The position numbers and the translations under genes are program-made. This document shows, piece after piece, positions 49,925-59,029 of a stretch of DNA of 64,000 nucleotides. The first letter of the stretch is position 1, and each line of letters begins with the position of its first letter. Location: positions 1 through 64,000 of the forward strand of contig MPUH01000113.1 in NCBI GenBank assembly GCA_001970955.1. The letters run 5' to 3'. Below the pieces are notes generated by a model, which did no database searches, was not told the DNA's origin, and saw nothing but the letters and a program-made list of their open reading frames with translations. Source of the stretch: Stentor coeruleus (Eukaryota > Ciliophora > Heterotrichea > Heterotrichida > Stentoridae).

Positions 49925-51425
49925 TGCAATGATTTATTATTATATATTTATTAGTTTATATCCATTAGAATCAGTGTAAATGTTTAGGTTGACATTTATT
50001 ATTTATAAGCAGAGTTTGTTAAAAGATTTAGCATTTTGTAGGTTTTAGTATTGAAGTAGTCTAGGATAGTAAATTTTAGTAGGATTTGAAGGTTGATGGG
50101 AAAATATTAGATTTTGATTGGAATTGGAGTTTATTTTTTTTATGATGTGTAATGAGAAATGAATGTTTTGATAAGAAAGAAAATGAAGTTAATGAATATT
50201 ATTTGTGTTGAAAATAATAGAGTTAGAAGAGAGATACTTCATTAGAAATAAACTAACTGGTTTTTTTTAAAATTAGGATAGATATTACAATTTTGTGTTA
50301 TGTTTAAAGATAATGCGAAAATATATATTTTTTATTAATATATTGAGACATATTTAGCGTCTGGAAAATCATTTGGCTATGCTTAATTGCTTTTTTTTTA
50401 TTTTAGAAGCTAGTTTTGTATTTATGTTTCTATAAAATGTTTAATTATAGCATTTATGCCTTTAATATTTTTATATGATTTTACTTACAAAATGCATTTA
50501 ATCATTTCTGATATACGAACAAGCATAAAAATATATTAGTTATAAATACTGATTATAATCATCTATTAATAAGAATAATCAACTCTCCTACAACTATCCT
50601 ACAACTATCCTATATTTTTTTTTACCATAGCCTGAAAACCAATAAAATTCGCCCTAATTTTTATATCAAAAATCTTTCAGTCAATATGAAAAGTAAATTA
50701 ATCTTTGCATAAACTCAGTTTTCTAGAAAATTTAGCATACACAGCAAAGGAGCTAACTGGGTAAATCTACCAAAAGTATTTAAACTTTGAGACCCTAAAA
50801 AAGCGTTATGAACTAGAAACTATACATAAAAAAACACTTACTAATTAAGTAAAGAAAATTCTCCCAATAGATTTCCTTATGCAAGCATCTTCAACAAAGT
50901 TTTAAAGAATCAACTCACAAGTGCAGACGTAATTTCAACTTCGGGAACAAGAGATCAAAGAGTTTAGAATGAAATCAATTACTGCAGCTATCCTAAAACA
51001 TATCATATAATATTTAACAAAAAATCTTTTTAAACAACTTCTCATTACAGGTAAACTTGAAAAAACAAAAGAGAAAATTATAAGATTTTTATTCCGCAAA
51101 AATATTAAAAACTATGTATCTCAAATTCTTATGCGATAAATTTTTATATAAAAATTTCAGTATTCATTCTGATCCTCATTTGCTAAAAATATCTAAAAAC
51201 ACAACTACTTACTCTTTAAAGTTAAACCCAAGTTGAAATCATAAATTATTTTATAAAACTCAAATGCAATACAATAAACTTTATTTAGTTAATCCTATTC
51301 ATTAAATTACTTATATTTTATCTTTAAAACTCTATCACATCTAACTCTTAAATCCTAATCAAGTATTCTAAAACAAACAGAAATTTCATATTAGCTTTAC
51401 CCGACGAGCTCTTTTGCAAAGAAAA
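49925..51425. other. Largest gap in the window: divergent promoter region, possible decayed coding patch
   Basis: 1501 bases between the divergent CDPK and START gene starts. To about 50260 the plus strand is G/T-rich; from about 50500 it is A/C-rich and G-poor, so each half is G-poor in its own gene's sense direction. A patch at about 50640-51010 is visibly less AT-rich and reads like interrupted coding sequence, but no frame survives and no consensus intron mends it. Near 50584-50613 an 11-base unit (CTACAACTATC) is present about twice. No RNA gene recognised. Confidence 0.5.
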
Positions 51426-52214
51426 ATGGGCGTCCAGCTTTCAAAATTCTGCACCCAATGCTTCGAACCTGATGAAGACAACTCAATCCCTTTAATAGAA
51501 ACTTCTTCCAAGTCAGAAAATACAACAACAACAGTATCATTCTCTATGGAATCCCAAGAACTCCGAGTTGAAGAAAATCATCCAAAGCAAGCTTATCTCT
51601 TTAAAGTGATTCAAAATGCTAGTATTGAATTTTTATCACATATAAGATGCGAATTTCATGAAGAAGGGTTCAATGAAGTACTTAAAAAAGATAAGCTTCG
51701 TGTGCTTTCTAAAGATTGTGAAGTGGGGTATATTTTAAAGTCTGAATACTTTTTGAATTGCACTGCAGATGAGTTTATCGAACTATTGAAAGATGTGAAG
51801 AATAGAAAACTATGGGATGAAAATGTTGAAAAAATAGAACTTGTTCTGAATTTGCCTGAGGACACAACTGTCACTTATATAAAATATAAGAAGTTTTTAA
51901 TTGTCTCATCACGTGATGTTGTTATTGTTAATAGAGTTATCAAGGCGCATAAAGGTGTAGCTTATATCAGTGCATCTTGTGAACATGAAGACTACCCAGA
52001 AACTGATGGTACTGTAAGAGCGTTTGTTGAAACTTCAGGCTATTATATTGAACCACAGGAAGATGGAAGATGCCGAATTATTGGTTTTACAATTGGCGAT
52101 GCAGGTGGCAACCTCCCGAAAAACATGGTAAAAACAGTCGCAGCTTCAGCATTACCGAAATTTATCGCATCTATAGATAAAGCTATAAAATCAGGCATAT
52201 GCAAAAAAGCTTAA
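51426..52214 (+). CDS. START-domain lipid-binding protein, predicted N-myristoylated
   Basis: This 262-aa protein starts at the ATG at 51426; the open frame reaches four codons further only through a TTG. The chosen start gives MGVQLSKFCTQC, with Gly2, Ser6 and nearby cysteines typical of dual acylation. A disordered acidic stretch to about residue 50 precedes a START domain (about 55-260). Its features are 'ILKSEYFLNCTADEFIELLKDVKNRKLWDENVEKIEL', 'YIKYKKFLIVSSRDVVIVNRV' and a late 'RIIGFTIGDAGGNLPKNMVKTVAASALPKFI', matching the start, middle and C-terminal helix of STARD2/PITP-like START folds. It probably binds a phospholipid or sterol at a membrane. Confidence 0.87.
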   Translation: MGVQLSKFCTQCFEPDEDNSIPLIETSSKSENTTTTVSFSMESQELRVEENHPKQAYLFKVIQNASIEFLSHIRCEFHEEGFNEVLKKDKLRVLSKDCEVGYILKSEYFLNCTADEFIELLKDVKNRKLWDENVEKIELVLNLPEDTTVTYIKYKKFLIVSSRDVVIVNRVIKAHKGVAYISASCEHEDYPETDGTVRAFVETSGYYIEPQEDGRCRIIGFTIGDAGGNLPKNMVKTVAASALPKFIASIDKAIKSGICKKA

Positions 52215-52244
52215 CTTACCCATTTTCACATTTAATCCTTTATA

Positions 52245-54464
52245 TTATTTAGATGTTTGTATTCTTTTTAATGCATCTGCTTTAGACCTCAAGTCTTCTT
52301 TAACAGTCGCCCTACGTTTTTTCTTATGGCTCCAAAATTCTAAATTTTTTTTCAGTTGCTCAAGGGCGAATTTTTCAACAGTCTCACTTTTAAGATAAAA
52401 ACACCATATTTCATATAAAGGCAAACAGATATTTTTAATAAACCCAGCTTGGCTTTTTGGTATATCTGTAGTTACTCTATCACAATACATTGAAACAGCC
52501 TGTCCTCGTTCTTTTTCTATATCCCCTTGTCTGAAAAATTCTTCACAGACCAACATGCTCCATTTTTCATGAAGGTCGATATCTTTTGCACTATGCCCAA
52601 TATCAGCACATTTTAATGCCATTCCTAATATTTGGCATTTATCTTCAAATATTGAGATGTCCATATTTGATAATGTTTGAACACGAGTTCTGAATTTTCC
52701 TAATATTTCAAAATGCCGAGACATATCTGTTTCTAAAATCATCTCGATTATGGTTTTCCTCATTTTTACCCAATCATCAATTGTTAGGTTTTTAAAAATA
52801 TTTATACCTTCAGTCGCTAGTAACTTAAATGTTTTTGCTGAATGCATGTTTTCTAATACTGAAGAATCGTTGTACCTTACAGCAATTTTGTCTCTATTAT
52901 TGACTAGAAAACGATTTGTCAATGCGGGATGGCCAATATCATGACCAAGTGCAGAGATTATACAGGCAATTATATCGATCTGAGTTAAAGATTTAGAAAG
53001 GCTACTTTGTGAGATAAAAAATAACTGTGTATGCAAAACATCAGCGGCATGACAAGCATTATGATAAGGATTTTTACCATAACCAGCTTCAAGTCTTTCA
53101 AAAAACTCATCTGTACATAATGATTCTGCATTAAGGAAATTATTCAATTGCCATTTTTCAAACAGATACTTGCCTAATATTGACACACTATGTCCTGTTG
53201 TATCATGTACAAACCAAATATCAAAGCTCCAGTTTTTACCAAGTTGTGACAAAACACTTTCTAGCTTATCAATACCATAATGACTAAATATAAAAGTTTG
53301 TTCACGATCTTTAAATTCAAATAATGTAACTTCTGTTATAGCTGATCTTTCTGGAGGTGTAGCATATGAAACTTCTAAATAATTTTGTGAGATAAACTCT
53401 TGATCTTCTGGGTCCATATCAACTCGTGGTTCAATTTTAACTTCTTTTAAATACCCTCCTTTGCCGATTTGATGCTTTACATGATCTAATTCAACTTGGG
53501 CAAGTTTAAGTTTTTCTTTTATGTCTTTGAAAATTATCACAGAACAAACTTGTTTTAAAGTCTTTTTAATTTTGTCACAAGCTTGGATTAAGAGTTCTGT
53601 TTCTGTATGAAAACCATCTACAATATCTTCATCACGATTTGTAATACTTGTTTTATATGAACGTTCATATTGAAACTGAGCCCAAAAACTTTTTTTTTGA
53701 TTTAATTCTGTATGCTGAGTGTCTATAATTTGTAAGACTATGAAAATCAGAACAATAAAAAACTCATTGAAATTGTTAAGATTATATGCTTTAGGACTTG
53801 CAAGAGTTGCGGATATATAAGCTGATAACATTATCAAACTAACAATAAGTATGCTTAAAAAATTGTGGTATATAACATATCTTAAAGTTATAGAGTATGC
53901 AATTATACCTAAGTTCATTGGAAGATTGTATTCTGAAATATCAGTATTTATAATTGAATTTAAAACATGTTTATTTCCAATAACATAGTAAAAATAAACA
54001 ATAACGCTAAGTCCAGCATAAAATCGTTTATGATACTTAACGAAAATTTCAGGGTTTTTAATTAAAGGCAATAGACAAAAAGATAGTAAAAGCATACCTA
54101 TGTTACAAGATAAATGGAAAATAAAATGGCTTTGGCTCAGATTATTGTCAGAATAAGCAATCACAGAAAATATTATATAGCATATGCAAACAAGGCTTAA
54201 ATTCAAGTGAAAGATCAAAAGCTTACCATACATTTCTTCAGATAAACACTTTTCGGATTTGTCTAAGCATAAATGTTTTATGTATGAACCATTCACACCT
54301 TGATCGTAAAACTTTAACAGGTTTGGGTCTACTGGGATGTTTAACTTATCAGCATCATCTTGATTAATAACTGTATATTTTCTTATTCCTTCAGCTCCTT
54401 CTACTGGATGGTTGTTTTTTAAATATTCACTTCTATTAGAATTCATATATATTTTGTATAGCAT
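52245..54464 (-). CDS. Membrane-bound 3',5'-cyclic nucleotide phosphodiesterase
   Basis: This 739-aa protein has about six hydrophobic helices (about residues 80-255), then a linker, then a PDEase_I catalytic domain (about 440-720). Metal ligands are present in 'NPYHNACHAADVLHT', 'ALGHDIGHPALTN' and 'KCADIGH', and the nucleotide-binding glutamine in 'SQAGFI'. The usual 'ENHH' reads 'ENMH', a substitution near the active site. A second in-frame Met seven residues in could be the real start. Multi-pass PDEs of this kind are characteristic of ciliates and apicomplexans. It would hydrolyse cAMP or cGMP; specificity cannot be read. No intron. Confidence 0.92.
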   Translation of the reverse strand: MLYKIYMNSNRSEYLKNNHPVEGAEGIRKYTVINQDDADKLNIPVDPNLLKFYDQGVNGSYIKHLCLDKSEKCLSEEMYGKLLIFHLNLSLVCICYIIFSVIAYSDNNLSQSHFIFHLSCNIGMLLLSFCLLPLIKNPEIFVKYHKRFYAGLSVIVYFYYVIGNKHVLNSIINTDISEYNLPMNLGIIAYSITLRYVIYHNFLSILIVSLIMLSAYISATLASPKAYNLNNFNEFFIVLIFIVLQIIDTQHTELNQKKSFWAQFQYERSYKTSITNRDEDIVDGFHTETELLIQACDKIKKTLKQVCSVIIFKDIKEKLKLAQVELDHVKHQIGKGGYLKEVKIEPRVDMDPEDQEFISQNYLEVSYATPPERSAITEVTLFEFKDREQTFIFSHYGIDKLESVLSQLGKNWSFDIWFVHDTTGHSVSILGKYLFEKWQLNNFLNAESLCTDEFFERLEAGYGKNPYHNACHAADVLHTQLFFISQSSLSKSLTQIDIIACIISALGHDIGHPALTNRFLVNNRDKIAVRYNDSSVLENMHSAKTFKLLATEGINIFKNLTIDDWVKMRKTIIEMILETDMSRHFEILGKFRTRVQTLSNMDISIFEDKCQILGMALKCADIGHSAKDIDLHEKWSMLVCEEFFRQGDIEKERGQAVSMYCDRVTTDIPKSQAGFIKNICLPLYEIWCFYLKSETVEKFALEQLKKNLEFWSHKKKRRATVKEDLRSKADALKRIQTSK

Positions 54465-54881
54465 GAACTTCTGTGGTAATAAATAAATTTTTTGTAATGA
54501 ATTTTTTTAAGAAGGAATTAAAGACTTTGACACGGTAGAAGAAAGAAAATTTTTGAGTCATAGCCAAAAAGCTTTGCAGTTTTTTTTAAAAAGTTGTGTT
54601 GTACTAATTATAATAATTGTTATTTAATACCATTTTCTATATCTAAGAAACTCGTTCACAATCTAGCAAAAATTAAATTCTTAAGATCCTGAATTTGTCA
54701 AAATTTCTCATTTATCAAAAATGTTTAATCATCAAATTACATAAAAATCCCTGATCTTGTTTATTATTATAAAATAATATACATCTCTTAATAAATCATC
54801 ATAATCACTAAACCTATTTTTCTAAAGAATATTGTAAAACCCAATTAATACTTTAATCTAAAATTTTACTAATAAAACAAA
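54465..54881. other. Divergent intergenic region, no gene seen
   Basis: 417 AT-rich bases between the PDE and CFAP100 starts. The right 250 bases are A/C-rich with few G, as is typical upstream of plus-strand genes here. No RNA gene or repeat recognised. Confidence 0.5.
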
Positions 54882-56522
54882 ATGTCAGGTTTTCCTGAAA
54901 TGCACGACTACCAAAGTCCATTCCGTCTACCTACAGACGAAGAGGTTTTTATTACAAGAGAAGCAGAGCGTCTTCAAAAACAAGAGGTCAAAGAAAAGCA
55001 AAAGAACATGAAAATCTGGGAAAAACAAACTGCCTGTACTAAAGGTCAGCTAAAACGTCCAAGCGAATCTGATTTCAGTGTTAAACCAGTAGAAGAAAAC
55101 CAGTTGCAACAATTTGTTCGCCCAAAAGAAAGAAACCTCATATCAGCAGCACTTGAAATTGTCAGTCAAAGAGCCAAACTTCCTCAAGGTCAGAAATCTG
55201 AGAATATCCGCGAATATGTCGAGCAAAAAAAGGAGATTTTTCGTGTTGAGATGAAATATCGGATACTAAAAGAAGAAAGAGAAAAAATCAGGAAAAGAAT
55301 ATCAAATAAAGAAGCGGCCCTTAAACGTAGTGAAGAAATGCTGACTAATGATTACACGCGTTTTACAGAACATATAGATAAAAATAAGAGAAGTAAAGAA
55401 GAAGCGATTAATAAAGCAAATCAAGAAGGACAAGCGAAAAAGGAAAAAGAAACAGAAATTAAGCAGCTTGAGCAAAGAAAAGCAGGAATAACAGCAGAAA
55501 TTTCAAGGAACGAAGAACTTTTGGAAAGCTTGAAAAAACATAAGGAATTTCTTGATAAACTCACCCCAATTGACTGGCTTAAAAGGCAAAAACAAGCTCA
55601 TGAAACGAAATACCAGCAAGTGAAAAATGAGTGGATTTTAAAACAAGGCTTGGAAGACTCACAAGAATCCTTACTTGATGCAGAAAATGACTCAAGAGAC
55701 AGTGGGTCGAACTTTTCTGCAAAAAAAAACAGACAGACTGGAGGACGACAAGCTTATTTGGAAAATAAATTCGATGAATTTGTTGCTAGAGGGCTTATTG
55801 ATGTTTATAGTGAAGAAGATGATAAAATGTATTTCACTGACCCTGATCAACTTTCTACAATACTTAAAGAATTAGAAGATAACAATCTTTTTCTTATTGA
55901 ACTCATACAGGAAATGGACCATACTTTAGAAGTTGCAAAGTCAGAATTAGATAATTTCAAAAGGAAAAATGAAAAAAAAATCGAAGAGACACGAAGGGAA
56001 AAAGACTCGCTTATACAAAGTTTAAATGTTAACAAAGCTAAACTGAGTATGATGATAAGGAGGATTTCTACTATTGAGAATAAAAAAGAGTCGAATAAAT
56101 CAGCACAGAACCTTAGAGATGAAATTGGGAAATGCTTTGCCTCATTAGGATTTGAAAATGATTCAGGTTTGCAGCCTATTGAAATGCTTAAGGTTATTGA
56201 AAACCAGATTAATAATTTGTTGAAAGATGTGAAGTTTTTAAGAATTACTATGGAAGAAAAGATTAATAAATTAGAACAGGAAAAAGAGACTCAAAGGCGT
56301 GAGTTTGTAAGAGAGCAGGCACAGTTGCGTAAGGAAAAAGATGATAACATCAGAATAGCTAAAGCGCAAGAAAGAGCTAATAACCCTAGCATCAAGAAAA
56401 TCGGTAGGAATTCAATGAAGAAAGTTTTGATGCAGAAGAAATCAATAGAAAAAGAAGTCAAGTGCATTCAAAAATCTATCGAAGAACAGATTCGTGAGTT
56501 TATTGAAGAAACTACAAATTAG
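54882..56522 (+). CDS. CFAP100: Ciliary coiled-coil protein CFAP100 (MIA1-like)
   Basis: This 546-aa protein starts with 'SPFRLPTDEEVFITREAERLQKQE', then a DUF4200-type coiled coil at about 105-260 ('YVEQKKEIFRVEMKYRILKEERE', 'EMLTNDYTRFTEHIDKNKRSKEEAI', 'HKEFLDKLTPIDWLKRQ'). It ends in a long Lys/Glu coiled coil. The order and the 'FLxKLxPxxW' signature match CFAP100 (CCDC37), which with CFAP73 forms the modifier-of-inner-arms complex at the base of I1/f dynein in the axoneme. No intron. The next gene on the same strand starts 58 nt downstream. Confidence 0.83.
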   Translation: MSGFPEMHDYQSPFRLPTDEEVFITREAERLQKQEVKEKQKNMKIWEKQTACTKGQLKRPSESDFSVKPVEENQLQQFVRPKERNLISAALEIVSQRAKLPQGQKSENIREYVEQKKEIFRVEMKYRILKEEREKIRKRISNKEAALKRSEEMLTNDYTRFTEHIDKNKRSKEEAINKANQEGQAKKEKETEIKQLEQRKAGITAEISRNEELLESLKKHKEFLDKLTPIDWLKRQKQAHETKYQQVKNEWILKQGLEDSQESLLDAENDSRDSGSNFSAKKNRQTGGRQAYLENKFDEFVARGLIDVYSEEDDKMYFTDPDQLSTILKELEDNNLFLIELIQEMDHTLEVAKSELDNFKRKNEKKIEETRREKDSLIQSLNVNKAKLSMMIRRISTIENKKESNKSAQNLRDEIGKCFASLGFENDSGLQPIEMLKVIENQINNLLKDVKFLRITMEEKINKLEQEKETQRREFVREQAQLRKEKDDNIRIAKAQERANNPSIKKIGRNSMKKVLMQKKSIEKEVKCIQKSIEEQIREFIEETTN

Positions 56523-56580
56523 CTAATAATACGATAAGGAAACATATTAAAATTATATTTTTCTTGCTTATTATTTAAAT

Positions 56581-57369
56581 ATGGGATACAGCTTTATAAG
56601 CTCGATTTACTTCGGAACTTTAGGAGTACATGGACTTATTTACATAGCCTGGGCTTGTGGAGGAGTAAAAGCCCAAAAAACATATATCCTCTTATTCTGG
56701 CTTGGCTTATTACATATGTTTTCAAGCATGGTATTACATAATTAGATTATTGCAACAGGTTTTGGTTGGGATAGTGGGAATATTCTTTATAATCTATCTT
56801 TTTGCAGGCTTTTCTTAGAAGTGTTAGTTACTCCATTAATATTTGCCGTGCTTAACGATATGGTCACATTTATGAGTGTCAAACATAATCTACCTAATTC
56901 ACTGAAATACTTAAGTTTTTCTAGTATTGCCCAAGTGGTTATAGTAACATGTTTTGCTTTACTTGTGTATTTTCAGTTAAATACTGCAGCAGAACAAGAT
57001 AAACTTGTGCTTATTAGAATGGGGAGTATCGTTCTTTATGTTAATAGTCAGCCTTTGTTAATTTTGTATTTTTGGGAAGTGTTTTGGCTTTGTGTTGCAC
57101 TTTTTTACTCAACTCTACTTAGAGTCTGGCTACCTTGTTTTTGGCTACATATAAGTCTTATTGGGTATTTAGTTATTATTGTTTTTAGTCCAGTTTTCAG
57201 CTTTGAATTTAGTATATACTCTGTGGCTTATTTTAAAACTTCAGTTATTTATTGTTTACTGGTTTTACAACAAAAAATCGCTAGAAGAGACATAAATGAT
57301 AGAGGATATGAAGTGCATCAGAACCAGTTCAATTTGATTTATAGAAGAGTTTTGCATATATCTTCTTAA
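56581..57369 (+). CDS. Multi-pass membrane protein of unknown function
   Basis: The spliced product is 257 aa, starting at the ATG at 56581. One 15-nt intron at 56731-56745 removes an in-frame TAG and joins a 50-codon first exon to the long second exon. Six or seven hydrophobic helices fill most of the protein, with a tail 'KIARRDINDRGYEVHQNQFNLIY'. Aromatic and Ser residues are frequent in the helices; no transporter signature is recognised. It lies between CFAP100 and the Alba gene on the same strand. Confidence 0.7.
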
Positions 57370-57378
57370 TTATTAAAC

Positions 57379-57407
57379 ACCTTTTAACCATAAAAATCAT
57401 AAAAGGT
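57379..57407. repeat. Short inverted repeat (hairpin) after a gene
   Basis: ACCTTTTA and TAAAAGGT pair perfectly across a loop of about 13 bases, ten bases after a stop codon. A second, looser pair TGCATTAA/TTAATGCA lies at 57434-57475. These could be 3'-end signals or chance in AT-rich DNA. Confidence 0.45.
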
Positions 57408-57502
57408 ATTGATTATAATATTATTATTTAAGGTGCATTAACTATACTTAATATCTTTTGATAGACCTTAATGCATTTGAGCCAAAAGATTTATAACAAA
57501 AT

Positions 57503-58246
57503 ATGTCTGGCTTGGAAGTAGCTGTTTCCAGAACACAAACTCTGGCTTTTAAGGTAGTCAAAGCTGCAGAATTGCTTGAAACTCATCAAGAGGTTTATAT
57601 CACAGCAATAAACTCTGCAATTTCATCAGCAATATATTTGGTAGAATTACTCAAGCATAGAGTTAAAGGACTTCACCAAGATAACAAATTCGAAAGAGTA
57701 GAAAACACTAATAAAACAAGAATAGTGATAAAACTCAGTTTGAAAGAGTTATCATCAAGCTCGAATGGGTATCAAAAACCTATTCCAGAATCAGATGTAC
57801 AAGAAAAGTCCCTCACAGAATTGAAAAAACTACCTTGGGAAGGTGCAGAAAAACGAGAAGATGGAGGTGCTGAGACTAGAGGAAGAGGTAGAGGCAGATA
57901 TAGAGGTAGGGGTAGAGGTAGAGGAGGTCGTAGACCAGGAAGAGGTGGAGCTCCTAGAACAGAAGAGCCCAAAGACGAAACATCAAAAGTTGAAGTTGAA
58001 ACTAAGGTAGAAGATAAAAAACCTGAAGATTCAGGAAATAGAGAATTTAGAGGTAGAGGTGAAAGAAGATTTACTAGGAGAGGAAGGCGTGGAAGACAAG
58101 ATCGAGGTGGTTATGTCTCAATGCCAACTCCAGGTGATGACCGCGAAAACGATTCTGGGCAAAGAAGATTTAGAGGGCCACGAAGAGGTTTTCGCAGACC
58201 TAGAGGAGGAGAAAGAAGACCTCCAAGAACAGCACCAATTTCATAG
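57503..58246 (+). CDS. Alba-domain protein with RGG-rich tail
   Basis: This 247-aa protein has an Alba domain at about residues 8-90. Its features are 'TLAFKVVKAAELLETHQEVYITAINSAISSAIYLVELLKHRV', then 'LHQDNKFERVENTNKTRIVIKLSL', matching the Rpp20/Alba fold. The C-terminal half is Arg/Gly-rich (RGRGRGRYRGRGRGRGGRR and later RGG/RRG clusters). Alba proteins bind RNA or DNA; the RGG tail points to RNA-binding and translational control, as in the protist Alba family. The Gly/Arg region gives a local GC-rich patch at about 57870-57960. Confidence 0.9.
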   Translation: MSGLEVAVSRTQTLAFKVVKAAELLETHQEVYITAINSAISSAIYLVELLKHRVKGLHQDNKFERVENTNKTRIVIKLSLKELSSSSNGYQKPIPESDVQEKSLTELKKLPWEGAEKREDGGAETRGRGRGRYRGRGRGRGGRRPGRGGAPRTEEPKDETSKVEVETKVEDKKPEDSGNREFRGRGERRFTRRGRRGRQDRGGYVSMPTPGDDRENDSGQRRFRGPRRGFRRPRGGERRPPRTAPIS

Positions 58247-58688
58247 GAAGCTTAATAGTTAAAATTCTCAAACTTGGATTTTTTGCTTAATAAAATAAAA
58301 CCTTCCATATTTTAATCAAAAAACTATTATTTCTAGCATAAACTTGTGAAAAATGAGACATAATAAAAAATAAAAGAATGAAAAATGTGTGGTTGCCTAA
58401 AGCTTTATATAAAATCATCATATAATTTTATTTTATATAAAACCATTATCATAGTCTATATTTTTCTTATATTTTACCTACAACTCCAATTTGTTTTGGA
58501 AATTTTTATCACATTACAACATCTTTGAAGGGTAATTTTATGTTAATTTCGGTATTACTCTTGTGAAAAAAAAATTACGGAAATATTAATTCATGAATAA
58601 TTCCTTGCAGTAATTCATCCCTAATTTCTTACAACCACATCAAAATCTTTATCAAAAATTTATAAAAACAAGATTACATTTAAAACGC
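58247..58688. other. Convergent intergenic region, no gene seen
   Basis: 442 AT-rich bases between the Alba gene's end and the small minus-strand ORF. I see no ORF, RNA gene or clear repeat; the plus strand becomes C-containing and G-poor after about 58400. Confidence 0.5.
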
Positions 58689-58955
58689 CTATACTTGTTT
58701 TCTCCTCCTTAACAAACAGCTTTCTAAGCTTAAAGTGACCTGAGGTTTTTCTGTCAAGCGTTTCTGAGGTTCAGGGACAAGTAAAAGATGTTCTCTATGA
58801 ACACTTAGTAAATTTCCAGCCCTAGGCTGAGAGTTATCCCTTGGCACAACAACAGGACTAGGTGGGTTTCTCATTTGTAACACCTCAATTACCCTTGGAT
58901 GCATGCATTTCTTTATCATAAAAAAGTTTTGACTATGATCAGTCATGTCTGACAT
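58689..58955 (-). CDS. Small basic hypothetical protein
   Basis: An 88-aa ORF rich in Pro, Val, Arg and Leu, with 'MHPRVIEVLQMRNPPSPVVVPRDNSQPRAG' and a basic end LLRRRKQV. Local GC is higher than the surrounding noncoding DNA and the ORF sits 74 nt downstream of WDR47 on the same strand, both supporting a real gene. No family recognised. Confidence 0.5.
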   Translation of the reverse strand: MSDMTDHSQNFFMIKKCMHPRVIEVLQMRNPPSPVVVPRDNSQPRAGNLLSVHREHLLLVPEPQKRLTEKPQVTLSLESCLLRRRKQV

Positions 58956-59029
58956 TGCTTATTATAAACAAAAATAACATTATCTTATCATTCTGCAAGT
59001 CTCTCTATTGATATTCTAAAAAATAATTT

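Noticed and set aside
56821-57369. Separate gene starting at a GTG at 56821
   Set aside because: An ATG at 56581 plus one consensus intron gives a longer continuous membrane protein; GTG starts are not expected in nuclear genes.
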